Below, one piece after another: positions 1 to 13,107 of a stretch of DNA of 64,000 nt; within the stretch, counting starts at the first letter, position 1; every line of letters starts with the position of its first letter. The notes under the pieces were generated by a model that had not been told where the DNA came from, ran no database searches, and saw only the letters and a program-made list of their open reading frames with translations. The stretch is from Glossina fuscipes (lineage: Eukaryota; Arthropoda; Insecta; Diptera; Glossinidae). The position numbers and the translations under genes are program-made. Location of the stretch: the NCBI RefSeq assembly GCF_014805625.2, contig NW_023998436.1, forward strand, positions 1,576,565 through 1,640,564. The letters are read 5' to 3'.

Positions 1-620
1 TCTAGATTAACGTGCCAGGGACGAACGCTATTGAAAATAGTTCGCATCGGTCTACTTTTTTCGCTTTTAATATAATGGTCTATTTTGAACAGTCGTTATA
101 TGGAAAAAGCCGCAATTTTCAAAATTTTTCGGCAAAACTCGCTGTGGGCATAGTATTTCGACATTCTAAAGTGGCGCGAAGAATTTGGTTTTGCGGGGAC
201 CAGTTTTTGAACCTCCTCTCACGTAAACGTTTCTGTGTCTTTATATGGTAAAAAGTTATAATTTTCAATACTTCATGGTGAAAATTGGTTCATTATATTG
301 GACCATATTTGAACTAATCTCTCTATTTCTCGGACCTATTTCTTGGACATAATTAATACAGAATTTCTATGAATGAAATGATCTTCAATATAAGATTTCA
401 TTTTTAGTATTTATGATGAAAATAAGTGCATAGCAGTAATTTAGTTAAAAAATTAACGGCGGTGAATTTTGATCACGTAGATCTATTTTAATGACCTTCA
501 CGCAGATAGGAGCTATTGTGATGAGCAAGCCTTTATATGGAGAGAAAGTTTAATTTCTATTTTTAGGACAGAAACTGAAAAATAATAACACTTTTAGTAA
601 GTAAGTTAAATTTTGCTCAA
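1..620 (+). repeat. Dispersed repeat family 1, cut by window edge
   Basis: Shares long stretches with the copies at 21212-21916 and 54045-54862: GACGAACGCTATTGAAAA, a GTCGTTATATGG segment, CAAAATTTTTCGGCAAA, and the ATTTTCAATACTTCATGG block. Noncoding and diverged. The family is defined within this window only. Confidence 0.65.
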
Positions 621-839
621 TTTGGGCCACGTCATGTGACGTTTTGGATATTCTCCGAAACGCGGGTTATCATGAGAAATGTGTTTTTGCATGAAAACTA
701 TTGTGTCAGGTTTGGTGAATTATTAGTAAACCGAGAATAACTAACTGCACGAGACGTATTGGTGCCGTGCATCTGATGGACGGAATCGCCCAACTATAAT
801 GTTCTAACTTATTTTTTTGTACCCAACACTGTAAGATGG

Positions 840-1245
840 GGGTACATTCATTTTGTTTTCTTCCATAATGTATGTAATACTCAAAAGGAAGCGTCACCGA
901 CCCTATAAAGTATATATGTTTTTGATCAGCGCGAAATTCTGAGTTGATTTAGTCGTGTCTGTCCGTCTTTGTGTCTGCGTGGCGTCTGCTGTTGGCACTC
1001 TCTTGGTCGCAAGAATGAAGATATTTACTTCAAATTTGATAGAAACATCCAAAGTTTCTGAACGCATATTGGCATTGGCCAAACTGGTCGGAGTAGAAGC
1101 GCGCAGTGAAGCGTAAATTAGTTTTTCTTAATATATCAGCGATATGGGTATCAAACAAAAGAACTTGGAGAGTAGAATGTGAAAAGCATAATGGTGGGTA
1201 TGCGAGATTCGCTCCCCGCCGAATATAACTTTCTTACTTATTTTA
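840..1245 (+). repeat. DINE-1/INE-1-like dispersed repeat (family 2)
   Basis: Contains the core GGAAGCGTCACCGACC, CTATAAAGTATATATG, TTGATCAG and GTCTGTCCGTCT, the order typical of Drosophila INE-1/DINE-1 elements. It ends GAATATAACTTTCTTACTT, the end shared by other copies here. Noncoding. Confidence 0.65.
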
Positions 1246-2279
1246 TGTTAATTTCAAAATTTTAGTTAATTTCAACTAAAGTAAAAACTAAAAATTATTC
1301 AGAGTAGAAATACCCTTCCCTCAGAATACATGTATTAACTCTATTTGCGGGTTAATTTTTCGCGTTTGCAAAATTGCGGTTACTTCATAAACCGAAGTTG
1401 TGGTTTGGAAAAAAGAATGAAAGTATTACGTATTCGTGCTTAGCCTTAGGCACGTGCCTTTCAGATATTTATCTTTAAATATTTTCAAGGATTTGATTCC
1501 TGCACACAGTTATTAGATATACGATACAGTCATTTATCACTTAATGCCCCTGCAGACTGTTATAATGATGAGTCACAATTCTTCAAGAGCCAGCACTCAA
1601 ATAAAGCATAATGTACTATTATGTAACAATTCAGTTGAAACTGACTCACTTCATGCAATGTATTATCTTCGTTAATCTAAGGGTTGTGTTCAGTTTTTAT
1701 TGCTGCATAAAAGCGAAAAAACACCCCTTACTGTTAGCCGTAAACTCGATAGACAGCATATAAATTGAATAAGGGGTACAACGGCGACAGATTTAATTTC
1801 CCAAATATGCATTTGCAAATATTTAATGGATGGAATTTTCGATATTGTGAAGGAATTCCATTAGAATTTATTAAAAATTGATAAACATGAGAGGAATACA
1901 ATTAATATTCTTTATGTTCTACGCATCTCTATAATAATGAAACGAGATTACTCAGTCAAGCGAAATGGTTTTTATTTCAGTAGATTATGACCTACGTCTA
2001 AAGCAATTCTAGCAATTTTTTAATATCTTTATCCTATCTTTCAAGTGTTTTTTCTTAAAATCCCTTTAAAACACTTGTCTAAGACTGCCTAGCTATCTGT
2101 AGAAATTTGGAAGATCGCTTATAAAGTCGAAGATTATAATATACTTGAACACTGTATAATGTAAGGGCCCACCTGTCCTGGGATCAGCTGAACCATGTTG
2201 TGATTGTAATTGAGAGCCCTATCTCTTGTTATGTTGGTTGATTCGGAATCATTTTTTGATCCTCTCTAAACGGGCATAG

Positions 2280-2725
2280 CTGCGCACATAAGCGCGATTT
2301 AGAATCTTTCGCTCTTGACATACGAATCCTACAGTGGCATCTCCTTAAAAAGCCCTTCACGAGCATATCTGGGCACTTAAGCGAGATTTAGAATCTTTCG
2401 CTNNNNNNNNNNTTCACGAGCATATCTGGGCACTTAAGCGAGATTTAGAATCTTTCGCTCTTGACACGCGAATTATAGAGCGGCTTTCAGTGGCTGAGAG
2501 GAATACTTCTATCATCTCTTTAAAAAGCCCTTCAAGAGCATATCTGGGCACTTAGGCGAGATTTATAATCTTTCGCTCTTGACACAGGAATTGTACAGTG
2601 ACTTTCGGCTGCTAGGAATACTTTTGGCATCTTTTTAAGCAGCGCTTTACGACCATATCTGACGAATTGTAGAGTGGTCTTCAGCGGTTGGCAGGAATAC
2701 TTCTGCCATCTCTTTAAAAAGGTCC
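2280..2725. repeat. Tandem repeat array, ~118 bp unit, with assembly gap
   Basis: Units carry GAGCATATCTGGGCACTTA, GATTTAGAATCTTTCGCTC, then AATACTTCT...CATCTCTTTAAAAAG. Two unit starts at 2413 and 2531 give a 118 bp period; later units are shorter and diverged. Ten Ns lie at 2403-2412, flanked on both sides by the same 47 bp (2356-2402 and 2413-2459). An ORF on the minus strand (2532-2795) is a by-product of the array and matches nothing known to me. Confidence 0.8.
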
Positions 2726-4217
2726 TTATTGCCTGTTCATGATTGCTATTTTTTTTCTGCAGCCCATCTTTCATCATCCGCTGCCAATTCTTCATTCATC
2801 ATTACATTCTTTGCGCGCCATAAGCAGGCGCCCTGTTTGCTACTATTGAAAGGCGAAAATAGGGTGTTTTAAATTCCAAGTTATAGAAGCATTTCGAAAA
2901 TTTTGTAAAAAACAACTTAAATTTGCACAACACTTTAATTAGCAACTTCGTAGATATCTGATATTCGAGACGAATATTTATCACAAGTATTTATTGTATT
3001 TAATGCAAGTGGTCTGTGACTAAAATGAATTATTATAAATGCATTCTTATTAATAATAATGACTTTGAAACTTATGGACGGTACGATTACGTTATTAGAC
3101 TGCCTTTAATCTGGCGTGATTTTTGAAATCTCATATGCAAATGCAAAGCAATTGAATATAAATTAAGGCGCCCAATAAAGCTAAATATTTACAAAGATCT
3201 CCAAAAATTTATATTAATACGAGATTAAGAAAAATTTTTTGACAATATCAATATATAAAGAATTGACCCAAATTCGATCAAAATTTTTCAACTTTACCAA
3301 CTTGATAAGGCGGCATGCTATTACTCAGCTACTTTTATTAAGGGGTTCTGAGAATTGTAAGTTTTTCTATGATCATATGAAGACTTTACAAATAAACCAT
3401 TATATGAGGACTGACCGTAAAAATAGTCGGATGCAATAAATTTCCAAAAAGTTCATCCTTAAGCTAAAGCATGCTAGCATGCCAAAATGTATACCAAAAT
3501 ATTTTAAAAATTGCTGCCGGCATAGATGAATAGTTAAGCAATCCCATACATGGATTCAATTTACTTCAGTTATTTGCGGGAGGTGTGTGGTTGTAGCAAT
3601 AGTGAATACTTGCTCGATAAAGCATTCGCATGAGTAGCCGAGTAGATAAGAATCGGACTACCGAACAAGTCGATGTTCGCGTTACGGTTTAACGATTGTG
3701 CACTCAACCACTAGACTACGGCCGCTTCCCTATTGCTTTCTCTTAGTTCACCTCTTTCCGGACGACACCGCCCTAGATGAGTAGAAAACATCCACTGAAT
3801 GCTTGGCTATATAATAAAAAAAAAAAAATGAAGCAATATGACTTGCTGATGGAGTATATATCTTCCACTTCTTATTTCACCGCGTCTTGTTGACCATTAC
3901 CCTGTTGCACGTATTGGGTAAATCCCCTCATTGTCATATGAACACATAGGAGAAATATAGATTGACCACAAAAGTACATCGACGAATATCAGACGGACGG
4001 ATAAGCCTGAATTGGTTCGGAAAATTATTCGCTTGTTACGGTATAATAAAAGATGAGCCTTCTATATGTTACAGGCATGAGGACAAACTTAATACATTCG
4101 ATGCTTAAATCGTAATATATTTTAGCTTCAATTACATGTGCTTAACATTAAAATTATTTATATTTGATTTAAATAGATTTGTCTTATCTTTTATTACAGT
4201 TTAAATTGCTTTAAACT
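2726..4217. other. Intergenic sequence upstream of CRMP
   Basis: No gene recognised. It holds a possible tRNA-derived repeat at 3630-3726 and part of a family 1 dispersed repeat on the minus strand near 3950-4080 (ATCAGACGGACGGATAAGCC). The remainder is unremarkable AT-rich sequence that may include the CRMP promoter and 5' UTR, but no core promoter motif is convincing. Confidence 0.5.
3630..3726. repeat. Possible tRNA-derived SINE remnant
   Basis: The plus strand has GAGTAGCCGAGTAGATAAG, similar to a Leu/Ser tRNA D-arm and A-box. The minus strand from 3718 has TAGTCTAGTGG, a good A-box. No acceptor stem or complete cloverleaf is visible, so this is a repeat remnant rather than a working tRNA. 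Confidence 0.35.
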
Positions 4218-7172
4218 ATGTCCACCAGTCCGAAACCAGTCAAAAAAGTCCCCATTCATTTACAGGTACAGTAGATTTTTACTTTTTCGAATAGCAAATA
4301 TATATTTGAATCATCTTCTCTATCTATCGTCTTCTTTTAACGGTATAGAGCGCTCAGAACCGTGTCTATATAAAGAATGGTCAAATTGTAAATCATGATA
4401 AAACATTTATGGCCGATGTTTACATCGAAGATGGCACTATCAAGTAAGTACATTTATATTAAGAATGAATTGCTTAAATCGTTCTCATTTTTCTATATAC
4501 ATAGATTTGTTGGTTCCGCTTCGGAAATTGTCGTGCCGGGTGGTGTACGCGTTATCGATGCTACCGGGAAACTAATAATACCGGGTGGTATTGATCCTCA
4601 TACACATTTTCAATTACGTTTTGGTAATGCGGTCTCGGTCGATGACTTTTATCATGGTACTAAAGCGGCAATTGCTGGCGGTACCACCACAATTAGTAAG
4701 TTATTTACTGTTATATTATCCTTTCACTCTAAAAGCCTTAACGATGCAATTATCTCTTGTAGTTGACTTTGTTTTACCTAATAAAGGTGAATCATTGGTC
4801 GAAGCTTATGATAAATGGCGTGAGTGGGCCGATCCGAAAGTATGTTGTGATTATGCTCTGCATGTAGGTATTACCTGGTGGTCGAATTCGGTATCACAAG
4901 AAATGAAAATCATGTGTGACGAACTTGGTGTGAATTCTTTCAAAATGTTTATGGCCTATAAAGGTCTTTATCAGCTTAATGATTCTGAACTATTGGATGT
5001 GTTTGAACGTATTAGAGCACTGGGAGCTATCGCTCAGGTAATTACAAATATAAACTCGATTGTTTCATGAGAGGCTATTAATTGATTTTATTATCATTCA
5101 TTTAGATTCATGCTGAGAATGGTGATGTTATTGCGAAAAATGTTAGTAAACTTCTGGCAGCTAATATTACGGGTCCAGAAGGTCATGAACTTTCCCGACC
5201 CGAAGAAGTTGAGGCGGAAGCTGTAAATCGTGCCTGCATTCTGGCCCATCAGGTAAAATTATTAAAAATTTCAAATAATAGATAAAAGGTGAACTATGGG
5301 GTTTTTTTTGCTAAGCAGTACTTATACCATTTTGCCTATGTATTGGTTATTACATTCTGTAAATAGAAGTGTTTAGTTTTTTTTATTTATTTATTTATTT
5401 TTGTTTTCCATTTTTCATTTATTTATTTATTTATTTATTCTTTTTTTTTTTTGTTTTATTTACCCAAACACTGTAAATACACTTGTACCCACACACTGAA
5501 TGAACACTGAAATAAAATACTTTATACGAATATATTTGAAAAAATATATGTATGAAAAATACGTTTTATGAAAGATGGATTGTCCATTGTATGTGGTGCA
5601 TGTAATGAGCAAATCGGCTGGCGATGAAATTGCTCGAGCTCGTACCCGATATAATAAACGAGGTATTTATGGTGAAACTTTGGCAGCTGCACTGGGCACC
5701 GATGGTTCCCATTATGGTCACACATGTTTTCAGCATGCAGCCGCACATGTACTCAGTCCACCCTTACGTCCTGATCCGACAACACCAGAATATTTAACGA
5801 AATTATTAGCGAAGTAAGCAAACTGAATAAGAAAACTTCACTTAGATATGATGATGTCGTTACTAACTAACTCTATATGTTATATGGTTTGAAGGAAACT
5901 CAATCAATCATTTTCGTGTTCTTTGCTTGCATAACCTTATTTTCTTAATTTCTTTTTTTTGTATTTTTTTTTTATTTTGTTTTATACATTTGCTTACTAA
6001 CTTAACTTATTAACAATTTGTTCGTTTCTGTCGCTGTGTCTCATGTTGCTTCAATTAACTTCCCCATCTTCAGATGAAATCACCTCTTTATGTAACTCGT
6101 GTCACTTCCAAGTTATCAGCTGAAATTATGGGCCGTGCAAGGCGGAGCGGTTATTGTGTGTTTGGTGAAACCTTGGTTAGTTCGTTGGGTCGCGCTATGA
6201 GTGGCTTACAAAAACAATATCATTTGTATTGTATCACAAGTCCACCCATACGTGAATCTGCCGAAACGCCAAGGCAGCTAATGAAGTCGTTGGCTTAGTA
6301 AGTACTTTGTCTATGTTTTCTTTTCATTTAATTACATTGCATGGACTTTGTGTTGAATTTTTTTTCCGCCATGAAATTAATAAATATGTATGTATATACG
6401 GAGAGAAGAGCTAATATTGTCTCACTTCTTACTTCTTTCTTCTAATTCCCTTAGCGATGATCTTCAGACTACGGGCAGCGATAATTGCACTTTTAATAAA
6501 GAGCAAAAGGAATTGGGTAAAGGGAACTTTACAAAAATACCGAATGGTGTGAACGGTGTTGAAGATCGTATGTCGATTGTGTGGGAGAAAGGCGTACACG
6601 CTGGCCTTTTAGATCCATGCCGTTTCGTAGCGGTTACCAGTACCAATGCCGCTAAGATCTTTAATCTTTACCCTCAGAAGGGTTGCATTGCAGTCGGTTC
6701 CGATGCCGACGTTGTCATTTGGAATCCTCATGCTACACGCACTATTTCCAAAGATACTCATCATCATAATTGCGATTTTAATATCTTTGAAGGCATGGTA
6801 TGTCACGGCGTCCCGGAACTTGTTTTGGTTCGTGGTCGCATTTGTGTAGAAAATGATAGTATTCGTGTGGCTGAAGGATTTGGGCGTTTTCTTAATACGC
6901 CAGTACGTCCACCTTATGTCTACGATGTGCTTGAGGGCAAAATTCCAGCGGAAATCCAAGCAGAACGTAATGGTGCCGAGGAACAATTGAATGGGAATAT
7001 GAAAAAAATGAATTTATCTGCTCTGCAAATTGAAATACCGCAACAAGAAGGGGGCATTTTTCCAGGAAAGGTGCCAGGTGGCGATTTCATGACAATAACG
7101 CCTACGCAGAAAGGCCACGTGGAAGGTTCACGGAACATGCAAGAGTCAACCTTTTCCGTTAGCGGTAACTAA
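4218..7172 (+). CDS. CRMP: Dihydropyrimidinase / collapsin response mediator protein, alternatively spliced
   Basis: Cytosolic amidohydrolase-family gene. In Drosophila one gene makes both dihydropyrimidinase (second step of pyrimidine breakdown) and the non-catalytic neuronal protein CRMP. Exons by eye: 4218-4265, 4349-4443, 4505-4695, 4763-5037, 5106-5252, then either 5575-5813 or 6074-6297, then 6455-7172. Every junction has GT/AG and keeps phase. Predicted length is 570 aa with the first alternative exon and 565 aa with the second. Metal-ligand residues visible are H80 and H82 (PHTH), K178 (FMAYKG, the lysine carboxylated in the family), H205 (IHAENG), H261 (only with the first alternative exon) and D341 (TGSDN). 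The start is the [10 protein letters not shown] opening, as in fly CRMP. The C-terminal tail ends in ESTFSVSGN, resembling the vertebrate CRMP tail. A candidate polyadenylation signal lies at 7669-7674. No 5' noncoding exon was identified. Identity is very secure; exact edges rest on manual splice choice. Confidence 0.95.
5575..5813 (+). CDS. CRMP: CRMP alternative exon 6a (dihydropyrimidinase form)
   Basis: 239 nt exon between an AG at 5573-5574 and a GT at 5814-5815. It encodes residues 253-331 plus two bases of the next codon. It reads [12 protein letters not shown], which keeps the histidine (H261) that is a metal ligand in dihydropyrimidinases, and continues through [11 protein letters not shown] and [11 protein letters not shown]. 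It enters and leaves in the same phase as exon 6b, so the two are interchangeable. This should be the catalytic isoform; isoform use in this species is inferred. Confidence 0.92.
6074..6297 (+). CDS. CRMP: CRMP alternative exon 6b (non-catalytic CRMP form)
   Basis: 224 nt exon after AG at 6072-6073 and before GT at 6298-6299, encoding the region homologous to exon 6a but strongly diverged. It reads [14 protein letters not shown]: the metal-ligand His of 6a is Arg here. The YVT(R/K)V pattern is the one found in vertebrate CRMPs. Entry and exit phases equal those of exon 6a, so including both would shift the frame of the last exon. Mutual exclusion is known for the Drosophila gene and inferred here. 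Confidence 0.9.
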
Positions 7173-8005
7173 ATAACAATTACATTACTTTATAGACATT
7201 CCATGATCATATGGATTATTTTTATGCGTTTTAGAGGAACTTGATAAGTCGTGTGCTCGTTCATGCATACGTGTCAGAAATCCACCTGGTGGTAAATCAA
7301 CCGGATTCTGGTAAAAAAGGATCAAAAAACTCTCACAACCATTTCGCACAACGTGATCGATGAATTTTCGAATTATCGTCACTCAAAGAAGCTCACACTG
7401 GCCTATATGACCAATTAGATGACAATATTGGTATCATTTATAATTAGGCTTGCGCGCATGTCTATTGATTAGGAACATTTGAAAATCAATCGATTTGTCT
7501 TCATCTTCTTTTTTTTATACACACAAACACCATACACACCGTACATTATATTACTTATATATATATAGACGATAGTTATTTAATAGATATTTGCTATTTA
7601 CCAAAATTTTTTTAAAAAACGAAAAAACAACAACAACAACAACAGCATATGATACGTGTTCAGATATAAATAAATTGTTAAGAAACGCGAATAAATTGCA
7701 TCTTGTTATATTTTTATTTTTATATAATTTATAGTAAAATATTAATGATATTTTCTCATGTCTCGTTTTACTTGATTCATAAATTAATATACAAATCTCT
7801 TAATTAAATAATGAATTATTTATTGCAAGTGTCTTCATCGAATGGTGATTTTTGTGCTTTATACAAAATGAATTTGTTTTTCTATTAGTGCTTCAGTTTT
7901 ACAAACATTCTCTTATATACTTATATACATATATTCAATATTTTTTTTTTTTTTTTTTTTTTTTTGTCATCAAAAATATAATTTATATTTAAATGATATA
8001 TATTC

Positions 8006-8047
<42 letters not shown>

Positions 8048-8819
8048 TTATTTACACATTATTGTCTACAAAAACAATAAAAGTTTCGTACATACGCATG
8101 ATACACGTGTGCGAGCCAGTACGTACGAAGAAATAATAAAATTCAAACCAAATATTAAAAAAAAAAAAAAAAAAATTATATTTATTTTAATCGCTTTATT
8201 CGCCATTTAAGAAATATGGATGTTAATTTCCCATTCCCAATTCATCTCAACTAGTTCGTTCGCGACACCTTTGAGTTGTACGGTTAACCCTGATGGCATA
8301 AACACATAATAATGTAAAACAGCCAAGGGCAACCGCAGGTCCGTTGCTTTTTGAATGTTAAATAATTCAATTTACTCGCATCTTGACACAAATGGCGCGT
8401 ATCTGTCTTCATGACCTGCTCTGCCGTGAAACTATCAAATATGAAATGTGTTTAATTATTTTTTTTTTTGATTCCTTAGGCCATAAATTGAACGACTTAA
8501 AGAGAAGGAAAATTGATAAAGAATGCATTTTTAATAATAATTGGACTTTGTTCCGGCCTCATTCGTGCTATTAGCATGAGAATCTGCACAAAGTGATGAA
8601 AAACGTGTCCACGCTTGATGTACAATATTAACATGAGTTATAATCAACACAGCTGAGGTTGAGGCCAGCAACCAACGGATAATGCCCGAATTAATATCTG
8701 AGGAATAACTTTTTATGTAGAGAAAAAACCTTTACTCTTCTGAGCACATATTGAGCCACTGTTGTCTGCGTGTAGCAACCATAAAAAAAAAACATTGCCA
8801 ACGGTAAAGCATACATGTT
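7173..8819. other. CRMP 3' flank and low-complexity sequence
   Basis: Contains the likely CRMP 3' UTR with AATAAA at 7669-7674, a poly-T tract near 7945, a (TA)n run near 8011-8042 and a poly-A tract near 8158-8175. No coding sequence is recognised. Confidence 0.5.
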
Positions 8820-9163
8820 TATACCCTACAAGACTTGCGGTGAAAGTTAGGTTTGTGCAAATGTAAGCAACACCCCGAAGGATTTGAGATAGAGAGAGAG
8901 GAAATGACTTTGAAACGATCAAGGCATGTCTGCCCATCTGTCTGCCTCTGTTTTTTTCTGTTCAGTCCGCAATTTTCGAGATATTTTGTTGAATTTGGTA
9001 TACCGACATGTTTTGGCCTAAGGATGACAGCTATTGAAAGGCTTGGATCGACCCCTTCCCATTAAAACGCCGTATTGTGAAAAGGGTATAAATGAATAAC
9101 TGCAGGGTGCTGTAGGGTATTTAATGGTGAGCCGTGACCCGCTATAGCGTTTTTACTTGTTAT
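8820..9163 (+). repeat. Dispersed repeat family 1, internally deleted
   Basis: Has the GTCTGCCCATCTGTCTGCC core, CCGCAATTTTCGAGATATTT, a TGGCCTAAGGATGACAGC segment and the 3' end GTAGGGTATTTAATGGTGAG followed by TTTTTACTTGTT. Most of the middle of the family is missing. Confidence 0.65.
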
Positions 9164-9279
9164 TATTGTTATCATAATTTATTTAGACCAATGGAAGGCT
9201 AAGAAAGTAGCATGGATATTAGCAATCAAGACTATCGGCTCTTCTTCTTTTAAAAGGTAAACTAATTGGTTTAAGAAAA

Positions 9280-10195
9280 GTAGACATATTAGTGCTTAAG
9301 TTTGTGCGGACGTATGTAACATATATCTGATATGTGTCCATAGATTCTTTTATTCAACCTACAAATCGCAATTTTTGACACTTTTGGTACATGGAACGGG
9401 TACTTCCCATATAAAGTCTTTTTTTTAAAAAGGTATTGTACGAAAAAATTTCCAATTTTCTAAATGTCTAGACAAAAATTGCTGAATAATACGTATTTCG
9501 GCGAGTTAAATTCATGTGACAAATTGTGATCAGCGTATATTAAGCTAATACGGATATGGAAAATCACTTTCTGAATGGATTTAAGTTTGTCTGCTTGTTC
9601 GTCCATGTGACGCCTGCTCACGAATTTTAATGCTTAAAGTACAGTTTAAAGGACACAAATTTTCAAAATATTTTTATTGGTATACTCTAGCCCTGAGAAA
9701 ATATATTGCGTGTTTTATAACTACTCCCTACATACCCCAAAAAATGTGGATATAAAAAAATTTGATATTTGTAATATTTTTCGACACAAATCTATAAATG
9801 CTAAATTGTTGTGAAAAATTTGAATCGGATGGATCTATTGTTTTCCTCGCCTGATCGAAAGCAGGCCTCTATGGCAAAGAGATGAACGATATCTGGCATA
9901 AAAGTTAATTGCATCAGCTTTGGATTGCATAGATCTATTTTTCGATAAGATAAACCTTTATACGGAAACAAGGTATTTTCTTTAGTACTTTGCGAAAAAA
10001 AGGGACGAAGGTCAACAAATTCTTTGACAGGAAAATAAAATTTGCTCTCATGCTTCCATAAAAACGAAGCCTTTCACACGAAATAACGGAATCACTTTTG
10101 ACTTTTGTGAAGAGAATGAATCAAGAGTAGCACTAGACGCTGCTCTGTAGGGTATTTAATAATCGCACTTGGACGACTATAATGTTTCTCCACTA
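9280..10195 (+). repeat. Dispersed repeat family 1, near full length
   Basis: Starts near GTGCGGACGTATGTAACA and ends TAGGGTATTTAATAATCG then GACTATAATGTTTCTC. The interior is diverged and noncoding. Confidence 0.6.
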
Positions 10196-11668
10196 GAAGA
10201 GACTCCGTATAGTTACTAATGGTAAGGTGCGAAAAGTTGGCCACAGAACTTAAGTTCTTTTTGAATGTTTATCACAATTCCCGGCCGCTGTTGTAATGAT
10301 ACTAACCGGTTTTTTCGAAAGTAATCGGCTAACTTGTCAACATGACTAAAACATCGCTATTTTCATCAGCAAATTGATTTTTAATCCGCTACTCAATGTC
10401 CCTCTGAAGTGGCAACTCTTAAAGTTTTTTGTGTATAAGCATAAGTGACTTCTCAATCAATCTATTAGAAATAAATTTTTGCGTACAAGAGCACCATACA
10501 TTGAGTGTGATGTATATTGAGAGCCTTAAAGATCTTAAAGTGTATAAAGGTGTTATAGTCTCTTCCTATTCGGATGCCATTTGAAGGCAATCTGTTCTTA
10601 AGTATCTGTGCCCATAATTATGAAAGTCGTCTAAGCTAAAATTAAAAAAAAAAAGAGTTTATCAGTTATTTCACGCTACATTATTTTAAATTAAATTAAT
10701 TCAATGTAATTTTTACGATATCGTCACAACAAACATGCAAACATGCAGTAATAGGGAAGAGAAATTCCATCTTAGACAAAGTCACGAATTACATTTGCAA
10801 AGTGCCGATTCAGCCGGGAATTGCGTTGAGGAGGATCAGAAAAAAGCCAAAGAGCAGCCTGAGAAATATAATGACTTCCCGTTTGATTGATTTTAAGAAG
10901 TCGTACTGAGAAGAAAGCCTAAAATCATGCAAATGGGTCAGTTTATTGGTTCTAATAAAAATCATAGTGTTTTACTGCTTTAGGTCATAGGATATTCATT
11001 TAATTTTGAAAAATGGTCTAAGTCAATTCAAGAAAAACATTTTTATATGAAATTCATATAAAATTTGATATTCATAATAAATTCCGATTAATCAAGACAA
11101 ATAAAGTCCTAAATTAAAATATCGCATAATGGAAAAATAATTTTTTGAATTATTCAAATGTAATTCATTAAATATCCCGAAACAAGAACAACGAAACAAT
11201 ATATGACTTAGACAACTTTCATAATTATGAGCACAAGTATGGGCTTTATGAGCATTCTTAAGGATCTAACAGATATTCCTCTTCACTTTTAGCATCCAGA
11301 ATAGGTGGCAGTCATAACAGGTACAAATCTCTCATGTCTCTTCTTACCGTATACACATATATATGCTGATGTAACATGTCCCGACTACGTTTAGAACGAC
11401 ATTTGGTACCAATCTCTTTGATTCACGCCTCTTCGTACAAGAGTCCATTATTCAGAAACCTCACGATCGCAAAAAAGATAATTGGGTTTGTTGAGTTTCA
11501 GCCTCGATCTCCCTACTTTAAAATATATTGATTTAGAAATGGCTCAAGGCAGATATATGAACTTTTAGAAGCTTTTCAAATCAAGTTCATTGATTGCTTT
11601 TTCTCTTTAAATGTTTCCTTCCTTTGTTATTCATTTCGCACGTATTACAAATTCAATTCAATTAATGA
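10196..11668. other. Intergenic, nothing recognised
   Basis: AT-rich sequence without a convincing exon, RNA gene or known repeat. Only short background ORFs on both strands. Confidence 0.4.
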
Positions 11669-12326
<658 letters not shown>

Positions 12327-13107
12327 ATTTGTATATTTTCTTAAAGGAATTTTTTCGTTTTTTTTATATACCTCTAGATGAGTAAGGTACGAATATCGCT
12401 TGCCGCGGAAAACGTAATAAATAAACTTAGTCGCAACCAAATGCTTTGCGAATGCAAATGAAAAACATAAAAATAAAAACAAATCAAAACAAAAATAAAA
12501 AATTCATGCTTAACTGTCAAATTGTCAAGATAACATTTCAAAGAAACAAATGCAAAAACCCTACACATAGCACATAGCGTAGATGACACTTGAATTCATG
12601 CCTAGTAAACGCAAATTATCAAATCTGATCCAAACCTTATTGGCAGGAATAGTAATTAAGAGTAAAGCATATTGCAGATAGGCACATATGAAAGAGGAAC
12701 TGTTGTGTAAAAAATACACGTTTGGTGTATGAAAATACTAAGAGTTCTATTAAAAGGAATAGACATTGCTAGCTATATGTTTTTTCCACCTCTGTGTGTT
12801 TCGTAGGAAGTGAAGCGGGTAGCCCAGCTACGGATATTGCTTTGCTTTTCGATGTTGTTTAAGTGGTTCACTGAATTGGATTGACTTTTAGGACATGATT
12901 TATATGCTAATTGAGGATCTTTACGTTTTTCCTTTTAATTTTTTTTGCTTTCTTTGTCATACTTTACTTCTTTCTTATTCGACTAATTTGTCTTCTTTTC
13001 CTTTTGTTTGAATGTAGCTGTCGGCATTTTTTGAAACTTCTTTATTAAAACATGGCAAGGTATTAATGTTTACTTATTAAATTTATTAAAAAAAATAAAA
13101 ATAAAAA
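12327..13107. other. Intergenic, upstream of the APT pseudogene
   Basis: The first ~50 bp resemble the sequence upstream of the intact APT start, including a decayed splice acceptor (TTTAAG where the intact copy has TCTTAG on the minus strand). Beyond that nothing is recognised. Confidence 0.45.

Noticed and set aside
3630..3726. Functional tRNA gene
   Set aside because: A-box-like motifs only; no acceptor stem, anticodon arm or complete B-box in register.
6609..6986. 125-codon minus-strand frame
   Set aside because: Antisense shadow of the last CRMP exon.
12374..12589. Hydrophobic minus-strand frame upstream of the APT pseudogene, signal-peptide-like
   Set aside because: AT-rich sequence with chance hydrophobic translation; no link to the thioesterase frame.
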